Assembly: GCF_900019265.1 (NCBI RefSeq)
Contig: NZ_CYGX02000008.1
Span: 61,381 to 125,380 of the forward strand
Length of the DNA stretch: 64,000 bases
Origin: Paraburkholderia ribeironis
GTDB taxonomy: Bacteria; Pseudomonadota; Gammaproteobacteria; Burkholderiales; Burkholderiaceae
Direction: 5' to 3'
Shown one piece after another: positions 54,066 through 64,000 of this stretch. The position numbers were made by a program, and so were the translations under genes. The notes beneath the pieces were generated by a model. The model made no database searches. It was given only the letters and a program-made list of their open reading frames with translations, and had not been told where the DNA came from. How positions within the stretch are numbered: the first letter of the stretch is position 1; each line of letters starts with the position of its first letter.

Positions 54066-54947
54066 TCAGGTCGACCAAATCCGCAACGGCACAGCCGCAA
54101 CCCCATGCACAACCGGCCGCAATTGCAGCCAGCACCGCGTCAACGCGTGCTGCAGCGTCTCCATCGAGCGCGACACTGCACGCACGAGCACCACACCTTG
54201 CGTCACACACGAAGCGGCGGCGCGCAGCGAATCGTCGAATGGCAGTTGCGCGGTTAGCGACTCGGCAAGCGCGTCGTCGCAAGCCGCGCCGACGGCCCAC
54301 AAGGTTCCGTATGCGGGAAATCCGGCCAGCCCCTGGGCCGCATCGCGCAGCGGATCACGGGCGTCAAGGCTCGCGCGTTCGAGCCACAGCAACTCGCCAT
54401 GCGCGCCCACGATCCGCGACACTGCGCGCAAGCAGCCATCCGACCACCGTTCACCAGCCGCTTGCCGTCCGAGCTGGGTCGCATCCCATCCCAAAGCGGT
54501 AGCGCCCTCCGCCATGCTCAGCGAGAACTCCAGTTGCGCATTCGCATGATCGAACACGATATTGTTTTGCGGCAACCAGTCGAGTCTGGCCTGCTCGCCG
54601 ACGCGCACCGCGATTCGCTGATGCGCCGCGCGTCCGTTGGACTTGTACCACTTGGTTGCGCCGGGCGTGGTGATGACCGCATGCGCGCCGGCGCCGAGCG
54701 CGACGTCGATATCGAGCCGGTCGCCGCCCGCGATCCCACCCGGCGGATGCACGATGACCGCATGGCAGATCGAGCGGCCTTCCGGATAGAGCGGCCGCTG
54801 CACGCGCAACGGCCCATCATGCAGCCGATGCGCGAGTGTCGTGCGCTCGTCGTGTTTGACGAAGCCGAGTTCGAGACGGGCGCGCCATTGCGCATCCGCA
54901 TGAGCGTGCGCGTCGGCGAGCGTGGCGTGATTTTCGTGGAGCGACAT
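54066..54947 (-). CDS. ureD: Urease accessory protein UreD/UreH
   Basis: ATG at 54947 gives 293 residues. [67 protein letters not shown] and [14 protein letters not shown] are the UreD signatures. It scaffolds UreF and UreG on apo-urease and forms the nickel tunnel. The leader contains 12-bp repeats (GCGAATGGACGT, GCAAATGGACGT and weaker copies at about 54948-55000) that keep the frame open upstream. It ends 269 bp before the orphan binding-protein start. Confidence 0.93.
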   Translation of the reverse strand: MSLHENHATLADAHAHADAQWRARLELGFVKHDERTTLAHRLHDGPLRVQRPLYPEGRSICHAVIVHPPGGIAGGDRLDIDVALGAGAHAVITTPGATKWYKSNGRAAHQRIAVRVGEQARLDWLPQNNIVFDHANAQLEFSLSMAEGATALGWDATQLGRQAAGERWSDGCLRAVSRIVGAHGELLWLERASLDARDPLRDAAQGLAGFPAYGTLWAVGAACDDALAESLTAQLPFDDSLRAAASCVTQGVVLVRAVSRSMETLQHALTRCWLQLRPVVHGVAAVPLRIWST

Positions 54948-54999
54948 GCGAATGGACGTGCAAATGGACGTGCGAATAGGCAATAGGCGTACGAATGAA
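54948..54999. repeat. 12-bp repeats in the ureD leader
   Basis: GCGAATGGACGT at 54948 and GCAAATGGACGT at 54960 are adjacent, followed by degenerate copies up to about 55000. The array starts immediately upstream of the ureD ATG. Confidence 0.65.
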
Positions 55000-55127
55000 C
55001 GTATGAGCGGGCGGGCTGAAACGGAGCTTGGGGCGCAACCCCGTTCGCGCGGAACGCATGTCGACCATGCGCGACGCGCATCACGCCCGAATGCGCCGAG
55101 AATAGCACGCGCGGTCGCGGCTGCCCG

Positions 55128-55820
55128 TCACACGGCGATCAACGCGCGCACGCCGTCCTTGTCCATGTTCGCCCCATCGCCGCCCGCGACGATCTCACCG
55201 CGGCTCATCACCCAGTACTGGTCGGCGATGTCCTTCGCGAAGTCGTAATACTGCTCGACGAGCAGCACCGTCATGCCCATCTCCTCGACCAGTTGACGCA
55301 GCGTGCGGCCGATGTCCTGAATGATCGACGGCTGGATGCCTTCGGTCGGTTCGTCGAGGATCAGCAGTTGCGGCTCGCTCATCAGCGCGCGGCCGATTGC
55401 GAGCTGTTGCTGCTGGCCGCCCGACAGATCGCCGCCGCGACGGTTGCGCATATCCTTCAGGACTGGGAACAATTGGTAGATGCGCTCAGGTATCTTTTTG
55501 GGCGCTTTCTTGCTGGCGGCGCCGACCAGCAGATTTTCCTCGACGCTCAGCCGCGGGAAGATATCGCGGCCTTGCGGCACATAGGCGAGCCCGTGCTCGA
55601 CGCGAGCATAGGTGGGCAGCTTCGTGAGCGGCGTGCCGCGCCAGGCGATCGCTCCGCTTCGCGTCGGCACCACGCCCATCAGGCAGCGCAGCAGCGTGGT
55701 CTTGCCCACGCCGTTGCGGCCCAGCAGAACCGTGAGCTTGCCGGCGGGCACGCTGAGCTTCACGTCACGCAGGATGTGGCTGCCGCCGTAGTACTGATTC
55801 AGTTTGTCTACTTCCAGCAT
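55128..55820 (-). CDS. urtE: Urea ABC transporter ATP-binding protein UrtE
   Basis: The 230-residue ATPase has LLGRNGVGKTTLLRCLMG (Walker A), RRGGDLSGGQQQQLAIGRAL (signature) and LLILDEPTEGIQPSII (Walker B). The NQYYGGSHILRDV start and GIQPS element distinguish UrtE from LivF. It is the last of the five urt genes and is followed 180 bp later by ureD, so imported urea feeds directly into urease. Confidence 0.94.
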   Translation of the reverse strand: MLEVDKLNQYYGGSHILRDVKLSVPAGKLTVLLGRNGVGKTTLLRCLMGVVPTRSGAIAWRGTPLTKLPTYARVEHGLAYVPQGRDIFPRLSVEENLLVGAASKKAPKKIPERIYQLFPVLKDMRNRRGGDLSGGQQQQLAIGRALMSEPQLLILDEPTEGIQPSIIQDIGRTLRQLVEEMGMTVLLVEQYYDFAKDIADQYWVMSRGEIVAGGDGANMDKDGVRALIAV

Positions 55821-55848
55821 GTCCGTTATGTCCGTTCGAATCCTTGAT

Positions 55849-56712
55849 TCACCGACCCAGGTAAGACTCGATCACCGTCTCGTCCCGCTTGACTTCGTCG
55901 AGCGTGCCGTGCGCGAGCACGCGTCCTTCGGCCATCACCGTCACCTTACCGGCCGCCCCCGACAACGCCGCGACGAACTCCATGTCATGTTCGACGACCA
56001 TCATCGAACAGGTGCCGCGCAGATGATTGAGCAAGTCGGCCAGCTGCATGATTTCGTCGTCGGTCATGCCGGCGGCCGGCTCGTCGAGCAGCAGCAGCGC
56101 CGGTTGCTGCATCAACAGCATGCCGATTTCGAGGCGCTGCTTCTGGCCATGCGAAAGCTCGCCGGCCAGCCGCCGCGCTTCGCTTTCGAGGCCGATCAGC
56201 GCGAGCGTCTCCTCGATGCGCGCCTGCGCCGCGCGATCCAGGCGCGCACGCAGCGAAGCCCACCAGCCCTTGTCGGTCTTCATCGCCAGTTCGAGGTTTT
56301 CCCACACGGGATGCTGCTCGAACACCGTCGGCTTCTGAAACTTGCGCCCGATGCCAGAGCGCGCGATCGACGGCTCGTTCATCCGCGTGAGATCGATCGA
56401 CTGGCCCAGAAACACCTTGCCTGAATCCGGCGCCGTCTTGCCGGTGATGACGTCCATCATGGTCGTCTTGCCGGCGCCGTTCGGACCGATGATGCAGCGC
56501 AGTTCGCCGGCGTCGATCGCGAGCGACAGCGCATTCAACGCGCGAAAACCGTCGAAGCTCACCGTCACGTCTTCGAGGTACAGGATCGTGCCGTGCGAAA
56601 CATCGATCTCGCCCGGCACCACCACATGCCCCATGTTCGCGACGCCGCTCAAGGAGCGCTCAGCGGGCGCTTCCGGTAACGCGAGATCAGGAACCATCGG
56701 ATTTTCGTTCAT
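55849..56712 (-). CDS. urtD: Urea ABC transporter ATP-binding protein UrtD
   Basis: The 287-residue ATPase has a roughly 40-residue N-terminal extension, then VTVSFDGFRALNALSL, IIGPNGAGKTTMMDVITG, LSHGQKQRLEIGMLLMQQP and LLLDEPAAGMTDDE. The long N terminus and TGK-type loop after Walker A fit UrtD. It overlaps urtC in ATGA and forms the ATPase pair with UrtE. Confidence 0.93.
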   Translation of the reverse strand: MNENPMVPDLALPEAPAERSLSGVANMGHVVVPGEIDVSHGTILYLEDVTVSFDGFRALNALSLAIDAGELRCIIGPNGAGKTTMMDVITGKTAPDSGKVFLGQSIDLTRMNEPSIARSGIGRKFQKPTVFEQHPVWENLELAMKTDKGWWASLRARLDRAAQARIEETLALIGLESEARRLAGELSHGQKQRLEIGMLLMQQPALLLLDEPAAGMTDDEIMQLADLLNHLRGTCSMMVVEHDMEFVAALSGAAGKVTVMAEGRVLAHGTLDEVKRDETVIESYLGR

Positions 56713-57923
56713 GAGCGGTTCCTCTTGCGCGTCACGAGTTCGACCAGCCCCATGATGCCGTTGGGCAGCAGCAGCGGGACCAGCACGAAGATCAGACCGA
56801 GAAAGAACAGCCAGTATTCAGGGAAGTTCGCCGTGAAGAAACTCTTCGCGCCGTTCACCGCGAAGGCGCCGACGATCGGCCCGATCAGCGTGCCGCGTCC
56901 GCCCACCGCGACCCAGATCGCCATTTCGATCGAATTGCCCGGCGACATCTCGCCGGGATTGATGATGCCGACCTGCGGCACGTACAACGCACCCGCAAGC
57001 CCGCACAACACGGCCGACACGGTCCACACGAACAGCTTGTACGCGAGCGGGCTGTAGCCGAGGAACATCAGGCGCGTTTCGCCGTCGCGCACGGCGGTGA
57101 CGACGCGGCCGAGCTTCGACGTGACGATCGCACGCGCGCCGAGGAACGCGGCGATCAGCACTGCGAACGTGATCAGCAGCAGCGCGGTACGCGTGCCTGG
57201 ATGCGTGATCGGAAAGCCGCCGATACGCTTGAAGTCGGTGAAGCCGTTGTTGCCGCCGAAGCCCGTTTCGTTGCGATAGAACAGCAGCATCGCGGCGAAG
57301 GTCATCGCCTGCGTGATGATCGACAGGTACACACCCTTCACGCGTGAGCGGAACGTGAAGAAGCCGAACACCCAGGCGACTACCGCCGGCACCAGCACCA
57401 CCAGCAGCAGCGCGTAGCCGAGGTGCTGGGTGCCTTGCCAGTACCACGGCAACTGGTGCCAGTCGAGGAACACCATGAAGTCGGGCAGGTCGCTGCCGTA
57501 CTTGCCGTCGTGGCCGATCGCGCGCATCAGGTACATGCCGATCGCGTAGCCGCCGAGCGCGAAGAACAACGCGTGCCCGAGGCTCAGAATGCCGCAGTAG
57601 CCCCACACGAGGTCGAGCGCGAGCGCCGCGATCGCGTAGCACATGAACTTGCCGGCGATCGTCATCGCGTACGCGGACAGATGCAGCGCGCTCGTTTCAG
57701 GCACCACTAGCGTGGCAAACGGCACGCCGAGCCCGAACCCGATGATCAGCGCGATCAGCGCGAGCCACGCGCGGCGCGACAGCAGCGCGGGACGCGGCGG
57801 CAAGCCGAGTGCGAAGCCGCCATGCAGGTCGCGGCTGGGGATCGTGCCGCCGCTCGTCGCGCCGACGGGAGAGGTGGAAGCCGACGAAGCCGGCGAGTTT
57901 GAGGATGAGGTGGCCGATGTCAT
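56709..57923 (-). CDS. urtC: Urea ABC transporter permease UrtC
   Basis: The 404-residue LivM-type membrane protein has YCGILSLGHALFFALGGYAIGMYL, FLDWHQLPWYWQGTQHLGYALL, NGFTDFKRIGGFPI and AVRDGETRLMFLGYSPLAYKLFVW, the last being the ATPase-contact loop. The GNSIEMAIWVAVGGRGTLIGPI segment is typical of UrtC. It starts one base after the urtB stop. Confidence 0.93.
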   Translation of the reverse strand: MTSATSSSNSPASSASTSPVGATSGGTIPSRDLHGGFALGLPPRPALLSRRAWLALIALIIGFGLGVPFATLVVPETSALHLSAYAMTIAGKFMCYAIAALALDLVWGYCGILSLGHALFFALGGYAIGMYLMRAIGHDGKYGSDLPDFMVFLDWHQLPWYWQGTQHLGYALLLVVLVPAVVAWVFGFFTFRSRVKGVYLSIITQAMTFAAMLLFYRNETGFGGNNGFTDFKRIGGFPITHPGTRTALLLITFAVLIAAFLGARAIVTSKLGRVVTAVRDGETRLMFLGYSPLAYKLFVWTVSAVLCGLAGALYVPQVGIINPGEMSPGNSIEMAIWVAVGGRGTLIGPIVGAFAVNGAKSFFTANFPEYWLFFLGLIFVLVPLLLPNGIMGLVELVTRKRNRS

Positions 57924-57924
57924 C

Positions 57925-59592
<1,668 letters not shown>

Positions 59593-59735
59593 GGTGGCCT
59601 TTGCAGATAAACCGGGGCGACCGTGCGGCAGGGACGCGGGCGCCTCTGCCGCGCGGTCGGTTGCTGTGTGCGCAACTTCATTCTCGGTACGAACTCACGG
59701 CGCGCTCGACGCGCTTGCCGTGAGATCACGTCGGC

Positions 59736-59767
59736 TCGCTACGCGGCTAGACGCGCGGTCGTAGCGA
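59736..59767 (-). other. Hairpin downstream of urtA
   Basis: An 8-bp inverted repeat TCGCTACG / CGTAGCGA spaced by 16 bases begins ten bases past the urtA stop. It has no T run. A similar hairpin follows livK, so both binding-protein messages may be stabilised relative to the rest of their operons. Confidence 0.5.
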
Positions 59768-59776
59768 ACGGGCCGC

Positions 59777-61075
59777 TCAGGCGACGCGCGAGCGTTTCAG
59801 AAACGCCGGGATCGAGCTGACCACGTCCGGCTTGCTCGCATTGCCGGCGATGAACGGACTCCACGGCTGCGCACGAACTGCCGTTTTGGTGCGCCACACC
59901 ACGTTGAACTGGCCGTCGGCGCGCACTTCGCCGATCATCACCGGTTTGTGCAGATGGTGATTGCCGTCCATCTCCAGCGTGAAGCCCGACGGCGCGGCGA
60001 AAGTCTGGCCGACCATCGCGACGCGCACCTTGTCGACCTCGGTGCTCTTCGCTTTCTCGACCGCCTGCTTCCACATGTGGATGCCGACGAAGGTCGCTTC
60101 CATCGGGTCGTTGGTCACGCGCTTCGCGCCGCCCGGCAGATTGTTGTCCTTGACCCACGTGGCCCATTGTTTCTTGAACTTCTCGTTGGCCGGGTTGCGC
60201 ACCGACATGAAGTAGTTCCATGCCGCGAGGTTGCCCACCAGCGGCTTGGTATCGATGCCGCGCAGTTCCTCTTCGCCGACCGAGAACGCGACCACCGGCA
60301 CATCCGACGCCTTCAGCCCCTGGTTGCCGAGTTCCTTGTAGAACGGCACGTTCGAGTCGCCGTTTACGGTCGAGATCACCGCGGTCTTGCCGCCTTGCGA
60401 GAAGGTCTTGATGTTGGCGACGATGGTCTGATAGTCGCTATGGCCGAACGGTGTGTAGACCTCCTGAATATCGGCTTCCTGGACGCCCTTGGACTTGAGG
60501 AACGCGCGCAGGATCTTGTTGGTCGTGCGCGGATACACGTAGTCGGTGCCGAGCAGGAAGAAGCGCTTCGCGCCGCCGCCTTCCGCGCTCATCAGGTATT
60601 CGGTCGCCGGAATCGCCTGCTGGTTCGGCGCTGCGCCTGTGTAGAACACATTGCGCGACATTTCTTCGCCTTCGTACTGCACCGGATAGAACAGCAGGCC
60701 GTTCAGTTCCTCGAACACCGGCAGCACCGATTTGCGCGACACCGAGGTCCAGCAGCCGAACACCACGGCGCACTTTTCCTGGGTGATCAGCTGGCGCGCT
60801 TTTTCGGCGAACAGCGGCCAGTTCGACGCGGGGTCGACCACCACCGGCTGCAGTTGGCGGCCCATCACGCCGCCGTTCTTGTTGATGTCCGCGATGGTCA
60901 TCAACGCGGTGTCCTTGAGCGACGTTTCGGAGATGGCCATCGTGCCCGACAGCGAATGCAGCACCCCCACCTTGATCGGGCCGCTAGCGGACTGCGCATG
61001 CGCGAACGGAACCCGGCCAGCAAGCGCCAGCGCGCCGGACATCGAACCGTACTTCAACAGACTGCGACGTTTCAT
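59777..61075 (-). CDS. urtA: Urea ABC transporter substrate-binding protein
   Basis: ATG at 61075 has AAGGGGAT upstream, giving 432 residues; an in-frame extension to 61336 would run through the promoter and is rejected. The N terminus KRRSLLKYGSMSGALALAG carries a twin-arginine-type motif, so export may be by Tat. GVLHSLSGTMAISETSLKD, FGCWTSVSRKSVLPVFEE, FYPVQYEGEEMS and LLGTDYVYPRTTNKI are UrtA signatures. It heads urtABCDE and lies about 80 bp downstream of a sigma-54-type promoter. Confidence 0.95.
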   Translation of the reverse strand: MKRRSLLKYGSMSGALALAGRVPFAHAQSASGPIKVGVLHSLSGTMAISETSLKDTALMTIADINKNGGVMGRQLQPVVVDPASNWPLFAEKARQLITQEKCAVVFGCWTSVSRKSVLPVFEELNGLLFYPVQYEGEEMSRNVFYTGAAPNQQAIPATEYLMSAEGGGAKRFFLLGTDYVYPRTTNKILRAFLKSKGVQEADIQEVYTPFGHSDYQTIVANIKTFSQGGKTAVISTVNGDSNVPFYKELGNQGLKASDVPVVAFSVGEEELRGIDTKPLVGNLAAWNYFMSVRNPANEKFKKQWATWVKDNNLPGGAKRVTNDPMEATFVGIHMWKQAVEKAKSTEVDKVRVAMVGQTFAAPSGFTLEMDGNHHLHKPVMIGEVRADGQFNVVWRTKTAVRAQPWSPFIAGNASKPDVVSSIPAFLKRSRVA

Positions 61076-61425
61076 GTATATCCCCTTGCCATTTGATGGT
61101 GACTGTTTATGGGCGTCGATTTCGGTCAGCAGGGCTGATGCCGCATGACTTGCCGCTCGGGTACTGCAAGCCACATGCCATGCGGCAAATCTGGCGCGAA
61201 CACCATGTCTCGCACGCTGCTGCGCGGTTGCCGCCCGGCTGGTGATGCGCGTTGCGGCGCGAAACTGGTGCACGATCGCCCGGTGCGCCTCGTTCGGGTG
61301 CGTGCCGCGCTGCAACGAAGCGCGCTCATTCGCCAAGGGCTACGAGCGGTGCATGACTGCCGCGCCTTTGTGCATGCACCGCGCTCTGCCTACACTGAAA
61401 GACCACACACGCGAGGAGACACGAC
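61076..61425. other. Divergent region between urtA and the aminotransferase gene
   Basis: This 350-bp gap carries the sigma-54 site on the minus strand. No gene is supported in it. The plus-strand promoter for the aminotransferase was not identified; its ribosome site GAGGAG lies at about 61412-61417. Confidence 0.5.
61165..61180 (-). promoter_or_regulatory. Sigma-54 (-24/-12) promoter of the urt-ure operon
   Basis: On the minus strand TGGCATGTGGCTTGCA matches the sigma-54 consensus TGGCAC-N5-TTGCA with one change, and the GG and GC pairs are exactly ten bases apart. Transcription would start near 61154, about 80 bp before urtA. A loose GTGCAC / GGTGCG pair near 61266-61286 lies where NtrC enhancers usually sit, but its spacing is off by one. 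Nitrogen control of urea uptake by sigma-54 and NtrC is well known. Confidence 0.65.
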
Positions 61426-62757
61426 ATGAACGAACCCGCCGGCGTCAGCCCACCCGACATGTCCGCTTTCTGGATGCCCTTCACCGCGAACCGGCAGTTC
61501 AAGAGCGCGCCGCGTCTGCTCGCGAGCGCGAAGGGCATGTACTACACGTCACACGATGGCCGGCGCATTCTCGACGGCACCGCGGGCCTCTGGTGCGTCA
61601 ACGCGGGCCATTGCCGCGACGAGATCGTTGCGGCGGTGCAGGCGCAGGCGGCTGAAATGGATTTCGCGCCGACCTTCCAGATGGGCCACCCAAAGGCATT
61701 CGAGGCCGCGACCAAAATCGCCCGCCATACGCCCGGCGATCTGAAACACATCTTCTTTGCGAACTCGGGCTCCGAGGCCGTCGATACCGCGTTGAAGATC
61801 GCGCTCGCTTATCACCTCGCGCAGGGCGAAGGGCAGCGCACCAGGATGATCGGCCGCGAGCGCGGTTATCACGGCGTCGGCTTCGGCGGCATTTCAGTGG
61901 GCGGCATCGCGCCGAATCGCAAGGCGTTTTCGGGTGGCCTGCTGCCTGCGGTCGATCACTTGCCGCATACGCTGAACCTCAAGGAGGCGGCGTTTTCGAA
62001 AGGGCAGCCGGCGTGGGGCGCGCATCTCGCCGATGAACTGGAACGGCTCGTCGCGCTGCACGATGCATCGACGATTGCCGCGGTGATCGTCGAGCCGGTG
62101 GCTGGTTCGACGGGCGTGCTGATTCCGCCGCAAGGCTATTTGCAGCGGCTGCGCGACATCTGCGACCGGCACGGCATCCTGCTGATCTTCGACGAAGTGA
62201 TCACCGGCTGGGGCCGCCTCGGCGCGCCGTTCGCCGCGCAATACTTCGGCGTCACGCCCGACCTGCTGACGATGGCCAAGGGCACCAACAACGCCGCCGC
62301 GCCGATGGGTGCGGTCGCGGCGAGCGCGAAGATCCACGACGCGATCGTGAACGGCGCGCCGGCCGGCATCGAACTGTTTCACGGCTACACATACTCAGGG
62401 CATCCGATCGCGGCGGCGGCGGCGTGCGCGACGATCGATCTGTACGAGCGCGAGCAACTGTTCGAGCGGGCCGCGCGGATGGCGCCGCTGTTCGAGAAGG
62501 CGATCCACAAGCTTAACGGCGAACCGCATGTGATCGACGTGCGCAACCTGGGACTGGTGGGCGGCGTGGAGCTCGCGTCGCGTGCGGACGCGCCTGGCGC
62601 GCGTGCTTATGAGGTGTTCGTGCGCTGCTTCGAGAAGGGTGTGTTGACGCGCTATACGGGGGACATTCTGGCGTTTTCGCCGCCGTTGATCGTCGAGGAG
62701 GCGCAGATCGAGGAGATCTTTGGGACGGTGGCCGAGGTGTTGAGGGAGACGGAGTAG
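61426..62757 (+). CDS. Omega-amino acid:pyruvate aminotransferase (class III, PLP-dependent)
   Basis: The 443-residue enzyme starts at ATG 61426 with GAGGAG nine bases upstream. FWMPFTANRQFKSAPRLL is the N-terminal signature of beta-alanine/omega-amino acid:pyruvate transaminases. FANSGSEAVDTALKIAL binds the cofactor phosphate, IFDEVITGWGRLG holds the cofactor Asp, and TMAKGTNNAAAP holds the Schiff-base Lys. It would move an amino group from beta-alanine or a related amine to pyruvate. It stands alone and is convergent with the DUF3443 gene. Its position beside the urea operon suggests, but does not show, a nitrogen-salvage link. Confidence 0.9.
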   Translation: MNEPAGVSPPDMSAFWMPFTANRQFKSAPRLLASAKGMYYTSHDGRRILDGTAGLWCVNAGHCRDEIVAAVQAQAAEMDFAPTFQMGHPKAFEAATKIARHTPGDLKHIFFANSGSEAVDTALKIALAYHLAQGEGQRTRMIGRERGYHGVGFGGISVGGIAPNRKAFSGGLLPAVDHLPHTLNLKEAAFSKGQPAWGAHLADELERLVALHDASTIAAVIVEPVAGSTGVLIPPQGYLQRLRDICDRHGILLIFDEVITGWGRLGAPFAAQYFGVTPDLLTMAKGTNNAAAPMGAVAASAKIHDAIVNGAPAGIELFHGYTYSGHPIAAAAACATIDLYEREQLFERAARMAPLFEKAIHKLNGEPHVIDVRNLGLVGGVELASRADAPGARAYEVFVRCFEKGVLTRYTGDILAFSPPLIVEEAQIEEIFGTVAEVLRETE

Positions 62758-62815
62758 GGCGCGCGTCGCGTCGTCAGGCGCGCATTGCATTGATCGCGGG
62801 CTGTGCGGACCGCGC

Positions 62816-62845
62816 AAGGCCGCCTCGTTTTCGAGGCGGCCTTTT
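62816..62845. terminator. Bidirectional rho-independent terminator
   Basis: A 12-bp stem AAGGCCGCCTCG / CGAGGCGGCCTT with a TTTT loop ends in four T residues on the plus strand and has AA on the other side. It lies between the aminotransferase gene and the convergent DUF3443 gene. Confidence 0.9.
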
Positions 62846-62874
62846 CAATCCCGGCATGCGGCGGCGACGCACGA

Positions 62875-64000
62875 TCAGAACGCGATAAACGGCCCGGTCT
62901 GTGTGCCGATCCGCGCGTTGCTGAGGGCGGTGTAGACGCTGCGCCCATAGAAGAACGGCAGCCCCCAGATGAACATGCCGGACGATGGCGAGCCGAGGCT
63001 GTCGTAGGCCGCGTACTGGTTGGCCAGCAGCGACGCGGCATTCGCGAGTGAGAACGACACGGTGGCGGGCGTGGAGCCGTTGCTGATGCCCGTGAGGATC
63101 GCGGACAGGCTAAGGGTGGTGATCGGCACGTACCAGTAGTTGCTCGTGTAGGGCACGGTGGAGTCCGCGAAGATGTTCGCATTGGAGCCGCTGTCGATCG
63201 CGCTCGTATAGGGTCTGCTCTTGTATGTGGTCGTGAAATAGCCGTACTGGTTGAGCGAGAGGATGTTCGGAGCCGATGGCAGCGCATTGTTCGTCTGCGT
63301 GCCGATGCCGAAGATCAGCTCGCCCGTCGCGGTTGCCTGTCCGCCCGCGGGCAACGCGGGCAGGCGGATGATCGTGCCGTTGTTGTCCGATGTGAAGTTG
63401 GCGACCGGATTCATGACCTGGGTGTCGAGCGGAACACGTGTGCTGGTGCATGACGTCGCGGACGTGCAGTAGTAGTACGCGGCCGGCAGGGACGTGCTCG
63501 CCGCCGCCGGGTTATCGCGTTGTGGCGGCGCGATGCCGACCACGCCATTCGCGCCCATATCGGTTACCGAGCCGAGGTTCGTGCCGCCGCGCGACATGCA
63601 GTCCGATGGGGTCGAGTACTTGCCGTCGGCGATCACCTGGATCGGCATATTGCTTGCCATCTTGCTGCCGATCGTGACGTCGGCGCGTTTGATGGACCCC
63701 CACGTATAGCCGGAGCCGAACACCGCGCACTCGGCGATCGACGCGTTACCTGTCGGATCGTCGGTGGCGCCGCTTTGCGCGGGCAGCCTGGCGCCGAGCG
63801 CCGAACCCAGCGCGCTGCCGAGCACGCGCACCCCGACCGAGCCGGTGTCGAGCTGCATATGGTCGATCGTTGCGCATTGAGTGGCGCCTTGACCCCCTGG
63901 GACGCATATCGTGACGCTTACGTACGGCATGTTGACGTAGCTTGTCCATCGTTCCACGGTGATGGGGACGGTGTTGGTGGGGGGTGTTGGTGTTGGTGTT
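62875..64000 (-). CDS. DUF3443 protein (5' end outside window)
   Basis: The frame stays open to the right edge, so the N terminus is missing; GTG at 63957 is an internal codon, because the upstream residues form a Thr/Pro linker (TPTPTPPTNTVPI) continuing out of the window. The visible 375 residues include MQLDTGSVGVRVLGSAL, GVVGIAPPQRDN, NILSLNQYGYFTTTYKS, SAIDSGSNANIFAD and MFIWGLPFFYGRSVYTAL, matching DUF3443, a family largely of Burkholderiaceae. The paired DTGS and DSGS elements recall pepsin-like aspartic proteases (retropepsin or A1 type). Export as a lipoprotein is usual for relatives. Function is undescribed. Confidence 0.8.
   Translation of the reverse strand, partial: TPTPTPPTNTVPITVERWTSYVNMPYVSVTICVPGGQGATQCATIDHMQLDTGSVGVRVLGSALGSALGARLPAQSGATDDPTGNASIAECAVFGSGYTWGSIKRADVTIGSKMASNMPIQVIADGKYSTPSDCMSRGGTNLGSVTDMGANGVVGIAPPQRDNPAAASTSLPAAYYYCTSATSCTSTRVPLDTQVMNPVANFTSDNNGTIIRLPALPAGGQATATGELIFGIGTQTNNALPSAPNILSLNQYGYFTTTYKSRPYTSAIDSGSNANIFADSTVPYTSNYWYVPITTLSLSAILTGISNGSTPATVSFSLANAASLLANQYAAYDSLGSPSSGMFIWGLPFFYGRSVYTALSNARIGTQTGPFIAF

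Noticed and set aside
61266..61286. NtrC enhancer site upstream of urtA
   Set aside because: GTGCAC and GGTGCG half-sites are present at a suitable distance but spacing departs from the consensus by one base; kept only as a remark.

Overview
The window is GC-rich chromosomal DNA from a beta-proteobacterium of the Burkholderiaceae, most likely Paraburkholderia or Burkholderia. I base that on the waaC-kdoO-waaA lipopolysaccharide core block, the epimerase / WecA-like transferase / WbpM-like dehydratase trio, the urtABCDE plus ureDABCEFG block, a fused LivM-LivG protein and a DUF3443 protein. No species is claimed. No rRNA, tRNA, CRISPR array, transposase or integrase was seen.

Layout. (1) 1-7093, plus strand: an overlapping run of a FAD oxidoreductase (cut at the left edge), a Rossmann sugar-nucleotide protein, a TIM-barrel isomerase, a four-helix SMR/EamA-type membrane protein, a DPM1-like glycosyltransferase and a 1065-residue polytopic membrane protein. 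The last three resemble a three-part lipid-carrier glycan-modification cassette. (2) 7137-21178, minus strand: a glycan operon of three methyltransferases, a histidine phosphatase, one unknown protein and six glycosyltransferase genes, mostly joined by 4-base ATGA overlaps. One gene fuses a glycosyltransferase to eight copies of an exactly 69-residue repeat plus a degenerate ninth. (3) 21825-26920: epimerase, WecA-like initiating transferase and WbpM-like dehydratase, ending at a shared terminator against a second MraY/WecA-family transferase. (4) 27230-28789: a chemoreceptor. (5) 28886-33932: a branched-chain amino acid ABC transporter, livK-livH-livMG-livF. (6) 34221-38310: a 4-kb insert bounded by two near-identical 132-bp copies of the galE 3' end. 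It carries an S8 lipoprotein protease, a small secreted protein and a DUF4239 membrane protein. (7) 38311-48147: galE, two glycosyltransferases and a Wzx-type flippase on the minus strand; phosphomannomutase/phosphoglucomutase, waaC, kdoO and waaA on the plus strand. waaA sits between two 9-bp minisatellites. (8) 48404-61075, minus strand: a nitrogen-scavenging block, urtABCDE - ureD - (orphan amino-acid binding protein) - ureABC - ureE - ureF - ureG, headed by a sigma-54-type promoter. (9) 61426-64000: an omega-aminotransferase, a terminator, and a DUF3443 protein cut by the right edge.

Two themes connect the window. Most of 1-48147 makes envelope glycans: precursor sugars, initiating lipid-linked transferases, chain assembly, methylation, flipping and inner core. 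The right part imports urea and splits it to ammonia under likely nitrogen control. Short tandem repeats sit just upstream of several start codons (waaA, the chemoreceptor, ureD, the orphan binding protein) or between genes (livK-livH, waaA-ureG). The clearest unusual items are the 69-residue repeat fusion, the galE-bounded insert and the 9-bp arrays around waaA.
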